A DNA stretch of 64,000 nucleotides, taken from the NCBI RefSeq assembly GCF_035944375.1, contig NZ_DASZBE010000007.1. One strand, written 5' to 3'. The DNA is from Allobosea sp035944375 (GTDB lineage: Bacteria; Pseudomonadota; Alphaproteobacteria; Rhizobiales; Beijerinckiaceae). The notes below the pieces were generated by a model. That model made no database searches, was not told the origin of the DNA, and saw only the letters and a list, made by a program, of their open reading frames with translations. Numbering within the stretch: the stretch's first letter is position 1; each line of letters begins with the position of its first letter. Both the position numbers and the translations under genes were made by a program. Positions 1 to 8,534 of the stretch are shown here, piece by piece.

Positions 1-165
1 GCCAGCGACAACCTGGACAAGCGGTCTCGTTACACCTTCTGGCTGCTGCTGTTTGCCATCACGACGGTCTTCAAGGGGGCTATCTCTGACCTCGTCGACG
101 AACCGGATTTCCCGCCGAAACTCGCTGCGATGGGCAAAACGGTGCAGAATTTCAACGCCGCGTGA
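1..165 (+). CDS. C-terminal end of an unidentified membrane protein (partial)
   Basis: The first frame is open from the window edge to a TGA at 163-165, giving the last 54 residues of a protein whose start lies outside. It holds one hydrophobic segment (around YTFWLLLFAITTVF) followed by a short polar tail ending in NFNAA. The family cannot be recognised from this fragment. Its stop overlaps the 3' end of the convergent downstream gene by 14 bases, which is typical of compact packing. It is called as coding because the frame continues uninterrupted and ends exactly at the convergent gene; a chance frame cannot be fully excluded. Confidence 0.55.
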   Translation, partial: ASDNLDKRSRYTFWLLLFAITTVFKGAISDLVDEPDFPPKLAAMGKTVQNFNAA

Positions 166-2650
166 TGGTCCCGGCCGGTTGGGTGCGCAGCCGCTTCCCC
201 ACATCCTGGAACAGCCCCCGGAACGGCCTGAACACGAAGCGCACCGTCGAGCGGCCCGGCGGGACCGCCACGGCCCGGAACAGCACATTCGCCCGCAGGA
301 TTTCGGCCGGGGCGCCATCGATCTCGACCTGCCACCAGGGGTGCCAGACATCGTTGAGCACGACATAGCCGCCCTGGGGCGCCTCGACCCGAAGCGTCAC
401 CTCGGTGGTACCGTAATCGGCGATGCGGACGCTACCGGCCGGGCTCTGGCCAGGTGGGTTGGCACCCGCGGGAGCCGCCGCGGCCGCAGGCCGCCCGGTC
501 GCCAGCGGGTCGCGCGGGAGCGGCGGCAGGGGGCGGTCGAGCAGCACGGTCCGGCGCGGGTCGAATCCTTCAGGCCATTGGCCGGTGGCGAGGATCGCGT
601 CGAAATCGGCGGCCTCGGCGTTGGCCACGAGCAGGACGCGGGGAAGCGCGCGCGGGTTCTCGTAGACATAGGCGTCGGGCGTGCGGGCGATCAGGGTCAG
701 GTCGCCGGGCTTGAGCGCCTTGTCGATCTGCTCGACGGGCACGCCGGTGGCGATGAAGCGCAGCCCGAGCATGTCGGCCAGCAGCGAGCGGTAGCCCGGC
801 ATCAGCGGCGAGAAAGTGCGCTGGTCGGGCAAAGCGACATGATCGCCCGCGCCGGTGGCCTTGCTGTAGATCCCGAGCCGCAGCGGGTTGTAGCCAAGCG
901 TGTTGTCGAGCCGGTGGACGAGGCTGGCATTGGGCCAGTGGAAGCCGATGCCGGCGAGTTCGATGCGGTCACGCCGGTCGGGGCCGGCGGTGGCGGCGGT
1001 CTCACTCTTGAGCAGGGCGATGGTCTCGTTGGTGCTGTCGGCCCGCAGCACGTCGTAATCCTGCGCCGGCAGGGCGGTGGATTCGCTGGGACCATTGTTG
1101 ACCGAAAGGTCGATGGTCAGGGTGGCGGCCAGCACGATCGCCGCCGCCAGCCCGGCGCCTCGCAGGGCAAAGCCGCGCGCCGCAACAAGTGCCCCGATCG
1201 CCAGCACGCCGCAGAGCAGAGCGGTGACCAGCGGCACGGCTGCAACGGACAGGCGTCCCACCGTCCAGGCGAGCCAGAGCGCTAGGGCGAGCGCACCCGC
1301 GAAGATCGCCACCTCGACGACGCGCTGCCAGGGCTTCGCGCGCGGGGCGGTATCGCTCATGACGAGATGGGTGAGATAGCCGCCGAGCAGGGCCAGGAGC
1401 GCGCCGAGGATGAAGAGCGCGTCGGCCGGGCGGCGGTAGAAGGACACGCCGGGAAGCTCGAACAGCAGGCGGAAGCCCGGGGTGAAGCGGCCGAGCGCGA
1501 AGATCAGAACGAGCAGGGCCGCGACGCTGAGCGCGACGATCTCGCGGCGCAGCAGCGCGCCGCGGACGATTCCGATGGTCAGGATCAGCCCCATCGGGAT
1601 CAGGCCGAGATAGAGCTGGCTCATGTTGCGGGCGAGGTAGAGGTCCTGGGGCCCAAAGCGGGCCTCGAAGGCGGGGCTCGGCGCGCCCCAGAAATTCTCC
1701 AGCGGGCCGGCCGCGCCGAACAGATTGGCGAAGAGCCCTGTCAGCAGGGCGGCCGGGTGCAGCGAGCCCTTGCCGGCGCCGATGAGGTCGATGGTGGGGC
1801 GGTTGGAGCCTTCCGCGAGGATGGCGGTTAGCAGGATCGGCACCGTCGCGACCAGCAGGGCCCCGACCCCACCCGCGAGCAGGGGGAGCAGGCTCGTCTT
1901 CAGGGCCCGCCAGGGCTGGCGCGCCATGGCAATGGCGGCGAGCACGAGCCCGGCCAGGACATAGACGCCGAGCAGCGCGACCTGGTCGCGCCCCAGCACC
2001 ATGAAACCCGCGACGATGCCGGCCGCGAAGCCATAGGCGATCGATCCGCGTTCCAGCGCGCGCGCGATCAGCGCGAGCGTGATGGCGAAATAGCCGAGGC
2101 TGAGGACCTGGCCGATATGCTGGATGCGCCAGGCGGCCGCTGCCCCGAAGGCGAAGGCAAGCGCCGCGACGACCGCGCCGGCCGGGTGCCAGTCGCGGTC
2201 GCGGAAGATGACGACGAAGGCGAGCGCGCCCGCCAGCAGGGTGCCGAGCACCGCCCCGTCGCCGAGCCGGAAGCCGGGGACAGGCTCGAGCGCGGCGATC
2301 AGAGCGAAGGGCGGGGAGAAGATCAGCGACTGCGGATCGGCGATTTGCGGCGATCCGGCGAAGACGTAGGGCGTCCAGAAGGGCGAGCGGCCGCTGTGCC
2401 AGGCTTCCGCCAGGAACTGGAGCTGCGGCTGGAAATGCGCCTTGGCATCCCAGGGGATGGTGACGACGCCCGAGAGCCAAGGCCAGGACAGGGCGATCCA
2501 GGCGAGCACGACGATGCCGGCGACGCGGGCGAGGGGCCAGGGCGGGGCCGGGACGTCGGAGTGCGGGCGCGGCAGGGGCGACATCAGGCTGCGGTGCCCG
2601 AAGTCGTCATCGCGTTCAAGTCCTTCTCGCAGGCCCGCATCGGCGGCCAT
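152..2650 (-). CDS. YfhO-like polytopic membrane protein (GT-C type)
   Basis: About 832 residues. The N-terminal two-thirds carry many hydrophobic helices; early soluble motifs DAKAHFQPQ and FAGSPQIADPQSLIFSPP resemble the first extracytoplasmic loop of the YfhO / GT-C glycosyltransferase-like family. The last ~250 residues form a soluble domain, as in that family. Members are linked to sugar transfer from lipid carriers onto envelope polymers; the substrate here is unknown. Start is uncertain: ATG at 2650 has AAGG eight bases upstream; a TTG at 2674 overlaps the stop of the upstream cyclohydrolase gene, and an ATG at 2584 is also possible. It follows the GTP cyclohydrolase II gene closely, so the two are probably co-transcribed. 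Confidence 0.75.
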   Translation of the reverse strand: MAADAGLREGLERDDDFGHRSLMSPLPRPHSDVPAPPWPLARVAGIVVLAWIALSWPWLSGVVTIPWDAKAHFQPQLQFLAEAWHSGRSPFWTPYVFAGSPQIADPQSLIFSPPFALIAALEPVPGFRLGDGAVLGTLLAGALAFVVIFRDRDWHPAGAVVAALAFAFGAAAAWRIQHIGQVLSLGYFAITLALIARALERGSIAYGFAAGIVAGFMVLGRDQVALLGVYVLAGLVLAAIAMARQPWRALKTSLLPLLAGGVGALLVATVPILLTAILAEGSNRPTIDLIGAGKGSLHPAALLTGLFANLFGAAGPLENFWGAPSPAFEARFGPQDLYLARNMSQLYLGLIPMGLILTIGIVRGALLRREIVALSVAALLVLIFALGRFTPGFRLLFELPGVSFYRRPADALFILGALLALLGGYLTHLVMSDTAPRAKPWQRVVEVAIFAGALALALWLAWTVGRLSVAAVPLVTALLCGVLAIGALVAARGFALRGAGLAAAIVLAATLTIDLSVNNGPSESTALPAQDYDVLRADSTNETIALLKSETAATAGPDRRDRIELAGIGFHWPNASLVHRLDNTLGYNPLRLGIYSKATGAGDHVALPDQRTFSPLMPGYRSLLADMLGLRFIATGVPVEQIDKALKPGDLTLIARTPDAYVYENPRALPRVLLVANAEAADFDAILATGQWPEGFDPRRTVLLDRPLPPLPRDPLATGRPAAAAAPAGANPPGQSPAGSVRIADYGTTEVTLRVEAPQGGYVVLNDVWHPWWQVEIDGAPAEILRANVLFRAVAVPPGRSTVRFVFRPFRGLFQDVGKRLRTQPAGTITRR

Positions 2651-2670
2651 GGGGCGCGCCTTGAGGCGGT

Positions 2671-3798
2671 TCAATCCTTCGGCGCGGCCCGCGCCATCAG
2701 CGCGTCCATGTCGATCGAATGGCCGGCGCGGTCGCGCTTGGAGGCGAGGTAGCGGACATTGTGGACATTGGGGCGCCCAAGCACCCGCTGCGTGCCGACA
2801 ACCTCGACGCCGGCCGCCTTGATCGCGCCGACCTTCAGCGGGTTGTTGGTCAGCGCGGTGACGCGGGTGACGCCGAGCTGCTTCAGCATCGTCGCGGCGA
2901 AGTCGAACTGGCGCTGGTCGAGATCGAAGCCGAGCACCTCGTCGGCGTCATAGGTATCCCAGCCCTGGCTCTGCAGCTTGTAGGCGCGCATCTTGTTGGA
3001 GATGCCGTTACCGCGGCCCTCCTGGTCGAGATAGAGCAGGATGCCGCCCTCGTTCTCGGCCATCCACTGCACGGTCTCGCGCAACTGGTCGCCGCAGTCA
3101 CATTTCAGCGAGCCGAACAGGTCCCCCGTCAGGCAGGCCGAATGCAGGCGCACCGGTACGGCGGCCGTGAGATCGGGGCTGCCGACAATGATCGCGACCT
3201 GGTCGCGCAGGCCCTCGCCGCCGCGGAAGACGACGAACTCGGTCTCGGCGGCGCCCTCGAGCGGCACCGGCGCGCGGCCGACGATGGCCAACGTCGCGGC
3301 CTGGGCGGCGCGGTAAGCGTTGATCGACTCGATCGCGACCTCGATCAGAGGCTCGCCCGCGATCTGCTCGGGCGTGACGGGCACGATCATGGTCGCCGGC
3401 AGCACGAGCGAGAGCCGCGCCAGTTCGAGGGCGGCGTCGTCGAGATCGGACGCGGGCGCAACCGGCGCATCGACCTTTCCGTCAATCTTCAGCGCCAGCA
3501 TCTCGATGCGAACGAGATCCAGCGTCGGCATCGCGAGGATGCCGGTCTCTGCGCGGCTCTTGGCACCCAGCCGGCGCAACCGCGCCGGGGTGAGGACGAG
3601 ATGGGCCTTGCCGGCGGCCAGCGCATCGAGCCGCGCCACCAGATCCTCGTCGGCCAACTCGGCGGACAGGGCCAATGCGAGCCGCTGGCCCGCGCGTAAC
3701 AGCACGGGTCGCCCGGCGCGAAACTCGGCAATGGCCCGGTCTACCGCCACGAGGCTCGTCTCGAGCGGGCGTCCGAACAGCGTACGCGACTGAAGCAT
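2671..3798 (-). CDS. ribA: GTP cyclohydrolase II with degenerate RibB-like N-terminal domain
   Basis: 375 residues. The C-terminal half (from about residue 185) is a GTP cyclohydrolase II: zinc cysteines at 222, 233 and 235 (ACLTGD...KCDCGDQL), the QEGR segment at 259-262, a DxR pair in DLDQRQF, and LTNNPLK. This enzyme opens GTP to 2,5-diamino-6-ribosylamino-4-pyrimidinone phosphate, the first riboflavin step. The first ~180 residues align loosely with the RibB (DHBP synthase) fold (AIAEFRAGRPVLL) but lack the acidic DRENEGD motif, so no DHBP synthase activity is expected. Position 259 is preceded by LD where most enzymes have HR/R. It heads the leftward pair with the YfhO-like gene and may serve either riboflavin or a dedicated pathway; other rib genes are not nearby. 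Confidence 0.88.
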   Translation of the reverse strand: MLQSRTLFGRPLETSLVAVDRAIAEFRAGRPVLLRAGQRLALALSAELADEDLVARLDALAAGKAHLVLTPARLRRLGAKSRAETGILAMPTLDLVRIEMLALKIDGKVDAPVAPASDLDDAALELARLSLVLPATMIVPVTPEQIAGEPLIEVAIESINAYRAAQAATLAIVGRAPVPLEGAAETEFVVFRGGEGLRDQVAIIVGSPDLTAAVPVRLHSACLTGDLFGSLKCDCGDQLRETVQWMAENEGGILLYLDQEGRGNGISNKMRAYKLQSQGWDTYDADEVLGFDLDQRQFDFAATMLKQLGVTRVTALTNNPLKVGAIKAAGVEVVGTQRVLGRPNVHNVRYLASKRDRAGHSIDMDALMARAAPKD

Positions 3799-4081
3799 CG
3801 GATTGTCCGTCAGAATGGGCCGGCTGCGAGAGCGCGCGCCCGGCGTTGGGTTAGGCTGTTACGGGCACCACGGCGATATAGATCAGAGCTGCACAGATTT
3901 CCATCAAACGTGCTTGAGGTGACGGCAGTTCCATTGCGCATCGATTTCACGCGATCCGACCCGTGACGTCATGCAATCGCGTGACAGGCCCTGTCGCAGC
4001 AAGTCATATAGGAGCGCGACTTTGAACGCGGGATGAATGTCGAAGCCGGCGTCACGAGCGGCAGGGAACGGGGAGGCGAAG

Positions 4082-4660
4082 ATGACGCAGGCGAACCGCG
4101 AGCCGAGCCCGGCTCCCGTCTACAGCGCCGCCGCGCGCCATATGCACTGGGTCACCGCCGCCGCGGTGCTGGCGATGATCCCCGCAGGCCTCGCCATGAC
4201 CTATCGCGGCAACACGCTGAACATCTGGGACGGCCTCACCAATGCGATGTACAGCTCGCACAAGCTGCTGGGATTCCTGGTGCTTTGGCTGGTCGCCGGG
4301 CGGCTGGCCTATCGCCTGATCAAGGGCGCGCCGCCCGACGAGCCGACGCTGCTCTGGTGGCAGAAGGCCGGCTCGCATCTGGTCCACTGGCTGCTCTACG
4401 GGCTGTTGCTGGTCGTGCCGCTGCTGGGCTGGGTCGGCATCTCGCTCTACCCGTCGCTCAAGGTGTTCGGCCTGTTCAGCCTGCCCGCCATCGCCTCGCC
4501 GGACCAGGATCTCGCCGGCAGGATCCTGAACATCCACGGCACCCTCGCCATCGCGATGGGGCTGCTCGTCTGCGCCCATATCGGCGCCGCCCTCTACCAC
4601 CATCTGATCCGCAAGGACGGGGTGCTGCGCCGGATGCTGCCGGGGCTCGGGCCGCGCTAG
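4082..4660 (+). CDS. cytochrome b561 family protein
   Basis: 192 residues with four hydrophobic helices and the histidines expected for bis-heme b ligation: HMHW in helix 1, HKLLGF in helix 2, HLVHWLLYG in helix 3 and HIGAALYHH in helix 4. This is the bacterial b561 (CybB-like) fold, an inner-membrane di-heme quinol-linked electron carrier. I chose ATG 4082 because GGAGG sits six bases upstream; an in-frame ATG at 4037 would add 15 residues without such a site. It is transcribed away from the cyclohydrolase gene across a 283-base gap and ends nine bases before the convergent methyltransferase gene. Confidence 0.88.
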   Translation: MTQANREPSPAPVYSAAARHMHWVTAAAVLAMIPAGLAMTYRGNTLNIWDGLTNAMYSSHKLLGFLVLWLVAGRLAYRLIKGAPPDEPTLLWWQKAGSHLVHWLLYGLLLVVPLLGWVGISLYPSLKVFGLFSLPAIASPDQDLAGRILNIHGTLAIAMGLLVCAHIGAALYHHLIRKDGVLRRMLPGLGPR

Positions 4661-4668
4661 CGCCCGTC

Positions 4669-5508
4669 TCAGACGGGGCGCGCCCAGAGATCGTGATGCC
4701 CGACCAGCGCCGTGGCCTCGGGCATCTTGGCCGCGAGCCAATCGGCGACGGTGGCGGGATCGACCTGGCCGGTCTCCAGAACGGCCTCGGCGATGCCCTT
4801 GGCCAGCACCTGCGCCAGAGCGCCGCTGCGCGCATCGATGCGCCAGGCGCTGTCGCCGATCGAAACTGCGAAGCCCGATTTGCGGAAGGCCTCTGCCATC
4901 ACGTCCGTGGCCTCGGGGCCGGCGGCCGGGCCGAAGCCCTTGTCGCCGCGCTGGTGGTGCTTGAACGCGGCCAGAATCGGGGCATCGGCGGGGTGGGGCG
5001 GCTGCCAGATCTCGCGGCCATCATAGGTCAGCACCGTATAGAGCGGCAGGCGCAGGCTGGTCAGGCCCGCGACGAAGCGTTCGAGCCAGCGTCGGGAGGT
5101 GAGGTCGAACAGCGCGGCGGCGGTGACGAGATCCGGCTGCCAGCCGAGGACCCATTCGAGATCGGTGTTGAGATCGGCCTGGCGGGTGTCGACGGTGATC
5201 AGGTGGTCGCCCTTGGTGAGGACGAGTTCCTCGCCCTGCTCGCGGGCTTCGTCGGCCCAGCCCGACAGCGTCTGCCGGGTGGCGGCGAGCAGGCGCTCGT
5301 CGAGGTCGACCAGCGTCCAGTGCTGGCGCGCCGGCAGGGCTGCATAGCTGCCGCGCAGGTTGGAGCCGGCACCGCAGCCGAGATCGACGACCGTGAGGGA
5401 ACTGCGGCCGGCGAAATGCGCGCCCACGGCCCCGAGCACCTGCGGATTGCGGGCGGCATGATCGGCCGGCTCGCGCAGGCCCAGCCATTCGGGAGAAAAT
5501 CCGGCCAT
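4669..5508 (-). CDS. class I SAM-dependent methyltransferase
   Basis: 279 residues. The SAM-binding motif I VVDLGCGAGSN appears near residue 40, followed by an acidic LVDLDERLL at the end of the next strand, the hallmark of Rossmann-fold class I methyltransferases. The start ATG at 5508 overlaps the stop of the upstream glycosyltransferase gene by one base (TGATG) and has AAGGGGGA just ahead, so the two are translationally coupled. The substrate is not evident. Its place beside a GT4 enzyme and a PTPS-like protein suggests it methylates a shared small-molecule product rather than DNA or protein; that is inference. Confidence 0.85.
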   Translation of the reverse strand: MAGFSPEWLGLREPADHAARNPQVLGAVGAHFAGRSSLTVVDLGCGAGSNLRGSYAALPARQHWTLVDLDERLLAATRQTLSGWADEAREQGEELVLTKGDHLITVDTRQADLNTDLEWVLGWQPDLVTAAALFDLTSRRWLERFVAGLTSLRLPLYTVLTYDGREIWQPPHPADAPILAAFKHHQRGDKGFGPAAGPEATDVMAEAFRKSGFAVSIGDSAWRIDARSGALAQVLAKGIAEAVLETGQVDPATVADWLAAKMPEATALVGHHDLWARPV

Positions 5509-6572
5509 CAATCCCCCTTTTGCCCGAAGCCGGGCAGACACACGCCAGCAACGATCGCCGCCGTGTCGCGCCAGCGTGGCAAGGCATCGGCGGCCACCCA
5601 GGCCGCATCGGCCATCGCCTGCCGCCGAGCCGGCGCATCAATCAGGCTTGCCAGGGCCTTGGCAAGGGCCGTCGCATCGCCCGGCGCCACTTTGAGCGCC
5701 GCGTCGTCGGGCGCGGTCTCGGCGGCGGCGCCACCGGTCGTGCAGACGATCGGCAACCCGCGGGCCAGCGCCTCCGTCAGCACCATGCCATAGCCTTCGA
5801 ACAGCGAGGGCAGGACGAAGAGGTCGGCGTGGCCATAAGCCTCCGCGAGCGCCGCGTCGTCGATCGCGCCGACGAGGCGGATGCGCCCGTTCAACCCCGC
5901 GGCCTCGATCTGCGCGACGAGGGCGGCCACCGTGTCGGTCGCGCGGTCGGTGGCACCGACGATGGTGACGCGCCAGTCGCGGTCGGAGAGCCCGGCCAGC
6001 GCCGCGACCAGGACGTCGTAGCCCTTGCGCGGCACGACCGAGCCGACGGCGAGCAGTTGCAGGGGCTCGCCGGCGGCGGAGCCCGAGGCCCGCGGGGCGG
6101 CATCGACGCCCGGCGCAGCGACCGTGATGCGTTCGGCCGGGACACCGAAATCGGCGGCGAGAAGCCGCTTCATCGCCGGGCTGGGCGTCACGACCGCACG
6201 CACATAGCGCAGCGCCGCCGCCTCGCGGGCGAGCAGAGCCCTGGCGATCTCCGGCGCGTGCCCCGTCTCGAGCCCGAGCGGATGATGGACGAGGGCGACG
6301 ACGCGCCCGGCGAGGCCTGCGGCGATCCCTTCGGGAAAGGCGCCATAGGCCAGCCCGTCGATCAGCAGCGTGTCGTCATAGGGCCGCTGCAGGAGAGCCC
6401 GGCCGGTTTCGTGAAGATCGCCGTCGGTCGGGAAGGGGAAGGAGCCGGGCAGGGCGATGTGCTGCGCCGGGATGCCGATCGCGCGCCATTCCGCCAGCAG
6501 CCGCCGATCATAGGCATAGCCCCCGGTCGGCAGGTCGATGTCGCCGGGGATGGCGAAGGCGATGGCGCTCAC
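5508..6572 (-). CDS. GT4 family glycosyltransferase
   Basis: 354 residues with the two-lobe GT-B organisation. The donor-binding lobe shows LAVGSVVPRKGYD (typical strand-loop with RKG near residue 175) and the E-x7-E motif region SLFEGYGMVLTEALARG, the signature of family 4 retaining transferases using nucleotide sugars. No signal peptide or membrane segment is visible, so it is cytoplasmic. The first lobe begins FAIPGDIDLPTGGYAYDRR, typical for members that start with a GG-Y loop. It overlaps the PTPS-like gene upstream (ATG inside its last codons) and the methyltransferase downstream, forming a tight three-gene unit. Confidence 0.88.
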   Translation of the reverse strand: MSAIAFAIPGDIDLPTGGYAYDRRLLAEWRAIGIPAQHIALPGSFPFPTDGDLHETGRALLQRPYDDTLLIDGLAYGAFPEGIAAGLAGRVVALVHHPLGLETGHAPEIARALLAREAAALRYVRAVVTPSPAMKRLLAADFGVPAERITVAAPGVDAAPRASGSAAGEPLQLLAVGSVVPRKGYDVLVAALAGLSDRDWRVTIVGATDRATDTVAALVAQIEAAGLNGRIRLVGAIDDAALAEAYGHADLFVLPSLFEGYGMVLTEALARGLPIVCTTGGAAAETAPDDAALKVAPGDATALAKALASLIDAPARRQAMADAAWVAADALPRWRDTAAIVAGVCLPGFGQKGD

Positions 6573-6970
6573 GCGAGCGCGCCCTCATAGGTGGCCCGGG
6601 CGAGATCCGTCTCGTGCAGCGTCACGCGGATGCGGGCGAGCCCCGCGCCGTCCTGCCCGAGCGCGCCGGATTTCGCCGCCTCGGCCATCGCATCGAAGAC
6701 GTATTTGCAGAGGAACTCGGTTGTCGTCAGCACGCCGGAAAACTGCGGCAGCGTGTCGAGGTTCTGGTAGTTCAGCGGCTTCAGCGTCTTGTTCAGCACG
6801 TCGAGCGCGGCGCCGATGTCGACGACCACGTTCTGCTTCGTCAGCGTTTCCCGGAAAAAGGCGACGTCGACGACGAAGGTCGCCCCGTGCATGTTCTGGG
6901 CAGGGCCGAAAAAGGGATCGGGCAGGGAATGGCCGATCATGATACGTTCGCGGACTTCGACGGAGAACAT
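6569..6970 (-). CDS. 6-pyruvoyl-tetrahydropterin synthase / QueD-like paralogue
   Basis: 133 residues with the T-fold pattern of the PTPS/QueD family: H14 in the first strand, MHGATF at 27-32, VVDIGAALDVL and a final RVTLHETDLARATY. Canonical enzymes have a Cys four residues before an HGH pair; here that position is A24 and the second His is A30, so the usual catalytic Cys and one of three zinc ligands are absent. The conserved E and H of HET remain. It therefore probably does not catalyse the standard QueD reaction. It overlaps the GT4 gene by four bases and sits upstream of a methyltransferase, arguing for a role in a linked pathway rather than queuosine synthesis (queC is 56 kb away). Confidence 0.82.
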   Translation of the reverse strand: MFSVEVRERIMIGHSLPDPFFGPAQNMHGATFVVDVAFFRETLTKQNVVVDIGAALDVLNKTLKPLNYQNLDTLPQFSGVLTTTEFLCKYVFDAMAEAAKSGALGQDGAGLARIRVTLHETDLARATYEGALA

Positions 6971-6999
6971 GGGCGTTCCTTCAGGCAGTGGGATCGATG

Positions 7000-7452
7000 T
7001 CAGAGGGTGCGGGACCTGCGGCCGAGCGATTGCGAGAACCGCAGCAGATAGCCGTCCGGGTCCTGTACCAGAAATTGATGGACGCCGGTCTCCTCGGTGT
7101 CGCTGATCCTGTACCAGCGTTTCTCGGGGCCGAAGAAGAGCGGCCAGGACGCCTGCTGTAACGACGTCAGCAGGGCGCCAACGTCACGGACCGTGATCTC
7201 GAAATTGATGCCGCGGCCATAGGGCTTTTCGCGCGCGCCGGTATCCCAGCAGCGCTCCGAGGGGCCCGTCTCGTATTCTTCGAGCATGAACTCGACACCG
7301 TCGCGCTCGACCGCCGCAAAGCCCTGCTCAGGCCGGTCATAGAGGATGCGGAAGCCGAGCAGGTCGCGCCAGAAGGCGAGGCTCGCGGGCAATGCCGTGA
7401 TGTAAAGCTCGGGTACGAGCGCGGGGCGGGGATGCGAGCGAGGCGCAGTCAT
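7000..7452 (-). CDS. VOC family (glyoxalase/bleomycin-resistance-like) protein
   Basis: 150 residues. Two babbab halves of the vicinal-oxygen-chelate fold can be traced: LYITALPASLAFWRDLLGFRILYDRPE at the N-terminus and a C-terminal HQFLVQDPDGYLLRFSQ strand ending in the DPDGY(L)xRF signature. Proteins with this layout bind and sequester or transform hydrophobic compounds; this one is closest in appearance to the bleomycin-resistance subgroup, but no resistance can be inferred. It lies eight bases downstream of the zinc-type dehydrogenase gene and 29 bases upstream of the PTPS-like gene, so it is probably part of the same transcript, though it may be a passenger. Confidence 0.85.
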   Translation of the reverse strand: MTAPRSHPRPALVPELYITALPASLAFWRDLLGFRILYDRPEQGFAAVERDGVEFMLEEYETGPSERCWDTGAREKPYGRGINFEITVRDVGALLTSLQQASWPLFFGPEKRWYRISDTEETGVHQFLVQDPDGYLLRFSQSLGRRSRTL

Positions 7453-7459
7453 GGCGCGT

Positions 7460-8482
7460 TCAATAGCAGATCGCCGCCGTCAGACCATGCCAGGAGGTAT
7501 CCAGGACCGAGGGCAGGCGGGTCGGTGTCTCGCGGAAGGGGATGTCCTCGCTGATGAGCGCGTCGAGCCGGTCGTCGGCGAGCAGCGCCATGGCGGCGGC
7601 CGACCGGCGGGCGTAGTCCCATCGCGGGCGCCGCGAGGGTGCGATGCCGCCGACCTGGGTCGAGACGAGCTGCAACCGCTTGGCATGGAACGCGCCGCCG
7701 AGCGGGGCGGCCACCGTGCCCTCGCCATACCAGCTCAGCTCGACGATGCGAGCCTCGAAACCGGCGGCCGCGATCGCGGTGGCGAGGCCACCGGCCGAGG
7801 CGCTGGCGTGGAAGACGAGGTCGGCGTCGGTGGGCGCGTCGACCGGCAAGGCGAAGCCGAAGCCGAGATGGCGTGCGAGTTGCGCGCGAGCGGGCTCGAC
7901 ATCGACCAGCGTCACCTCCGCTCCGGGCAGGCGCGCCGCGAGCCAGGCCACGAGCAGGCCGAGCACGCCGCCGCCGACCACGACGATGCGGTCGGCCGGG
8001 CCGGAGCCGGCATCCCAGTGGGCGTTCAGTGCGGTTTCCATATTGGCGGCGAGGATGGCGCGGCGGGCCGGCACCTGCGGCGGGACCGGCGTCAGCCGGT
8101 CTGCGGGTGCGACGAAACGGTCCTGATGCGGATGCAGGCAGAAGACGGTCTGTCCCAGCCTGTCGGCGGGGCCCGCCTCCACCACGCCGACGGCGCAGTA
8201 GCCGTATTTCACGGGGAAGGGAAAATCGCCCTGCTGGAAGGGCGCCCGCATGCGCTCATGCTCGCCCTCGGGCACGCGTCCCTCGCAGACGAGGCGCTCG
8301 GTTCCGCGGCTGACGCCGCTCCAGAGCGTGCGGACGAGGCAGTCGCCCATAGAGGGCGCCGGAAGCGCCTCGGCGTTCAGGGCGCATTCACGCGGGCTCA
8401 CATACCAGAGGGCCGTCGCCTGGGCGCTTGCGCCGGACGGGAATGCCGGCTTTAGCTCCCCGGCCTTGTCGTTCGGCGCCAT
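7460..8482 (-). CDS. zinc-type (MDR) alcohol dehydrogenase-like oxidoreductase
   Basis: 340 residues. The N-terminal catalytic domain begins ATALWYVSPRECAL and contains SGVSRGTERL and KYGYCAVGVVE; the cofactor domain carries VVVGGGVLGLLVAWLAARLPG, the NAD(P)-binding GxGxxG variant. Unlike zinc-dependent relatives I see no clear GHE catalytic zinc motif, so zinc dependence is doubtful. Start ATG 8482 has GGCAGGGA immediately upstream. The family includes members next to PTPS-like and glycosyltransferase genes in alphaproteobacteria, with no function that I know of. It heads the leftward cluster and is separated by only about 50 bases from the divergent mdoH gene, where both promoters must lie. 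Confidence 0.82.
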   Translation of the reverse strand: MAPNDKAGELKPAFPSGASAQATALWYVSPRECALNAEALPAPSMGDCLVRTLWSGVSRGTERLVCEGRVPEGEHERMRAPFQQGDFPFPVKYGYCAVGVVEAGPADRLGQTVFCLHPHQDRFVAPADRLTPVPPQVPARRAILAANMETALNAHWDAGSGPADRIVVVGGGVLGLLVAWLAARLPGAEVTLVDVEPARAQLARHLGFGFALPVDAPTDADLVFHASASAGGLATAIAAAGFEARIVELSWYGEGTVAAPLGGAFHAKRLQLVSTQVGGIAPSRRPRWDYARRSAAAMALLADDRLDALISEDIPFRETPTRLPSVLDTSWHGLTAAICY

Positions 8483-8534
8483 GTCCCTGCCTCCCCGCCC
8501 GCTCTGCCCCACCCGCCTCGCCTCGATCGATCGC

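Noticed and set aside
2651..2674. TTG start of the YfhO-like gene overlapping the cyclohydrolase stop
   Set aside because: Attractive as a coupled start, but the GAAGGA directly abuts TTG with no spacing, whereas ATG 2650 has AAGG at a normal distance; not excluded.
4033..5793. Long plus-strand frame spanning cytochrome b561 and the methyltransferase
   Set aside because: It crosses two recognised genes in a different frame or strand and shows no family resemblance.
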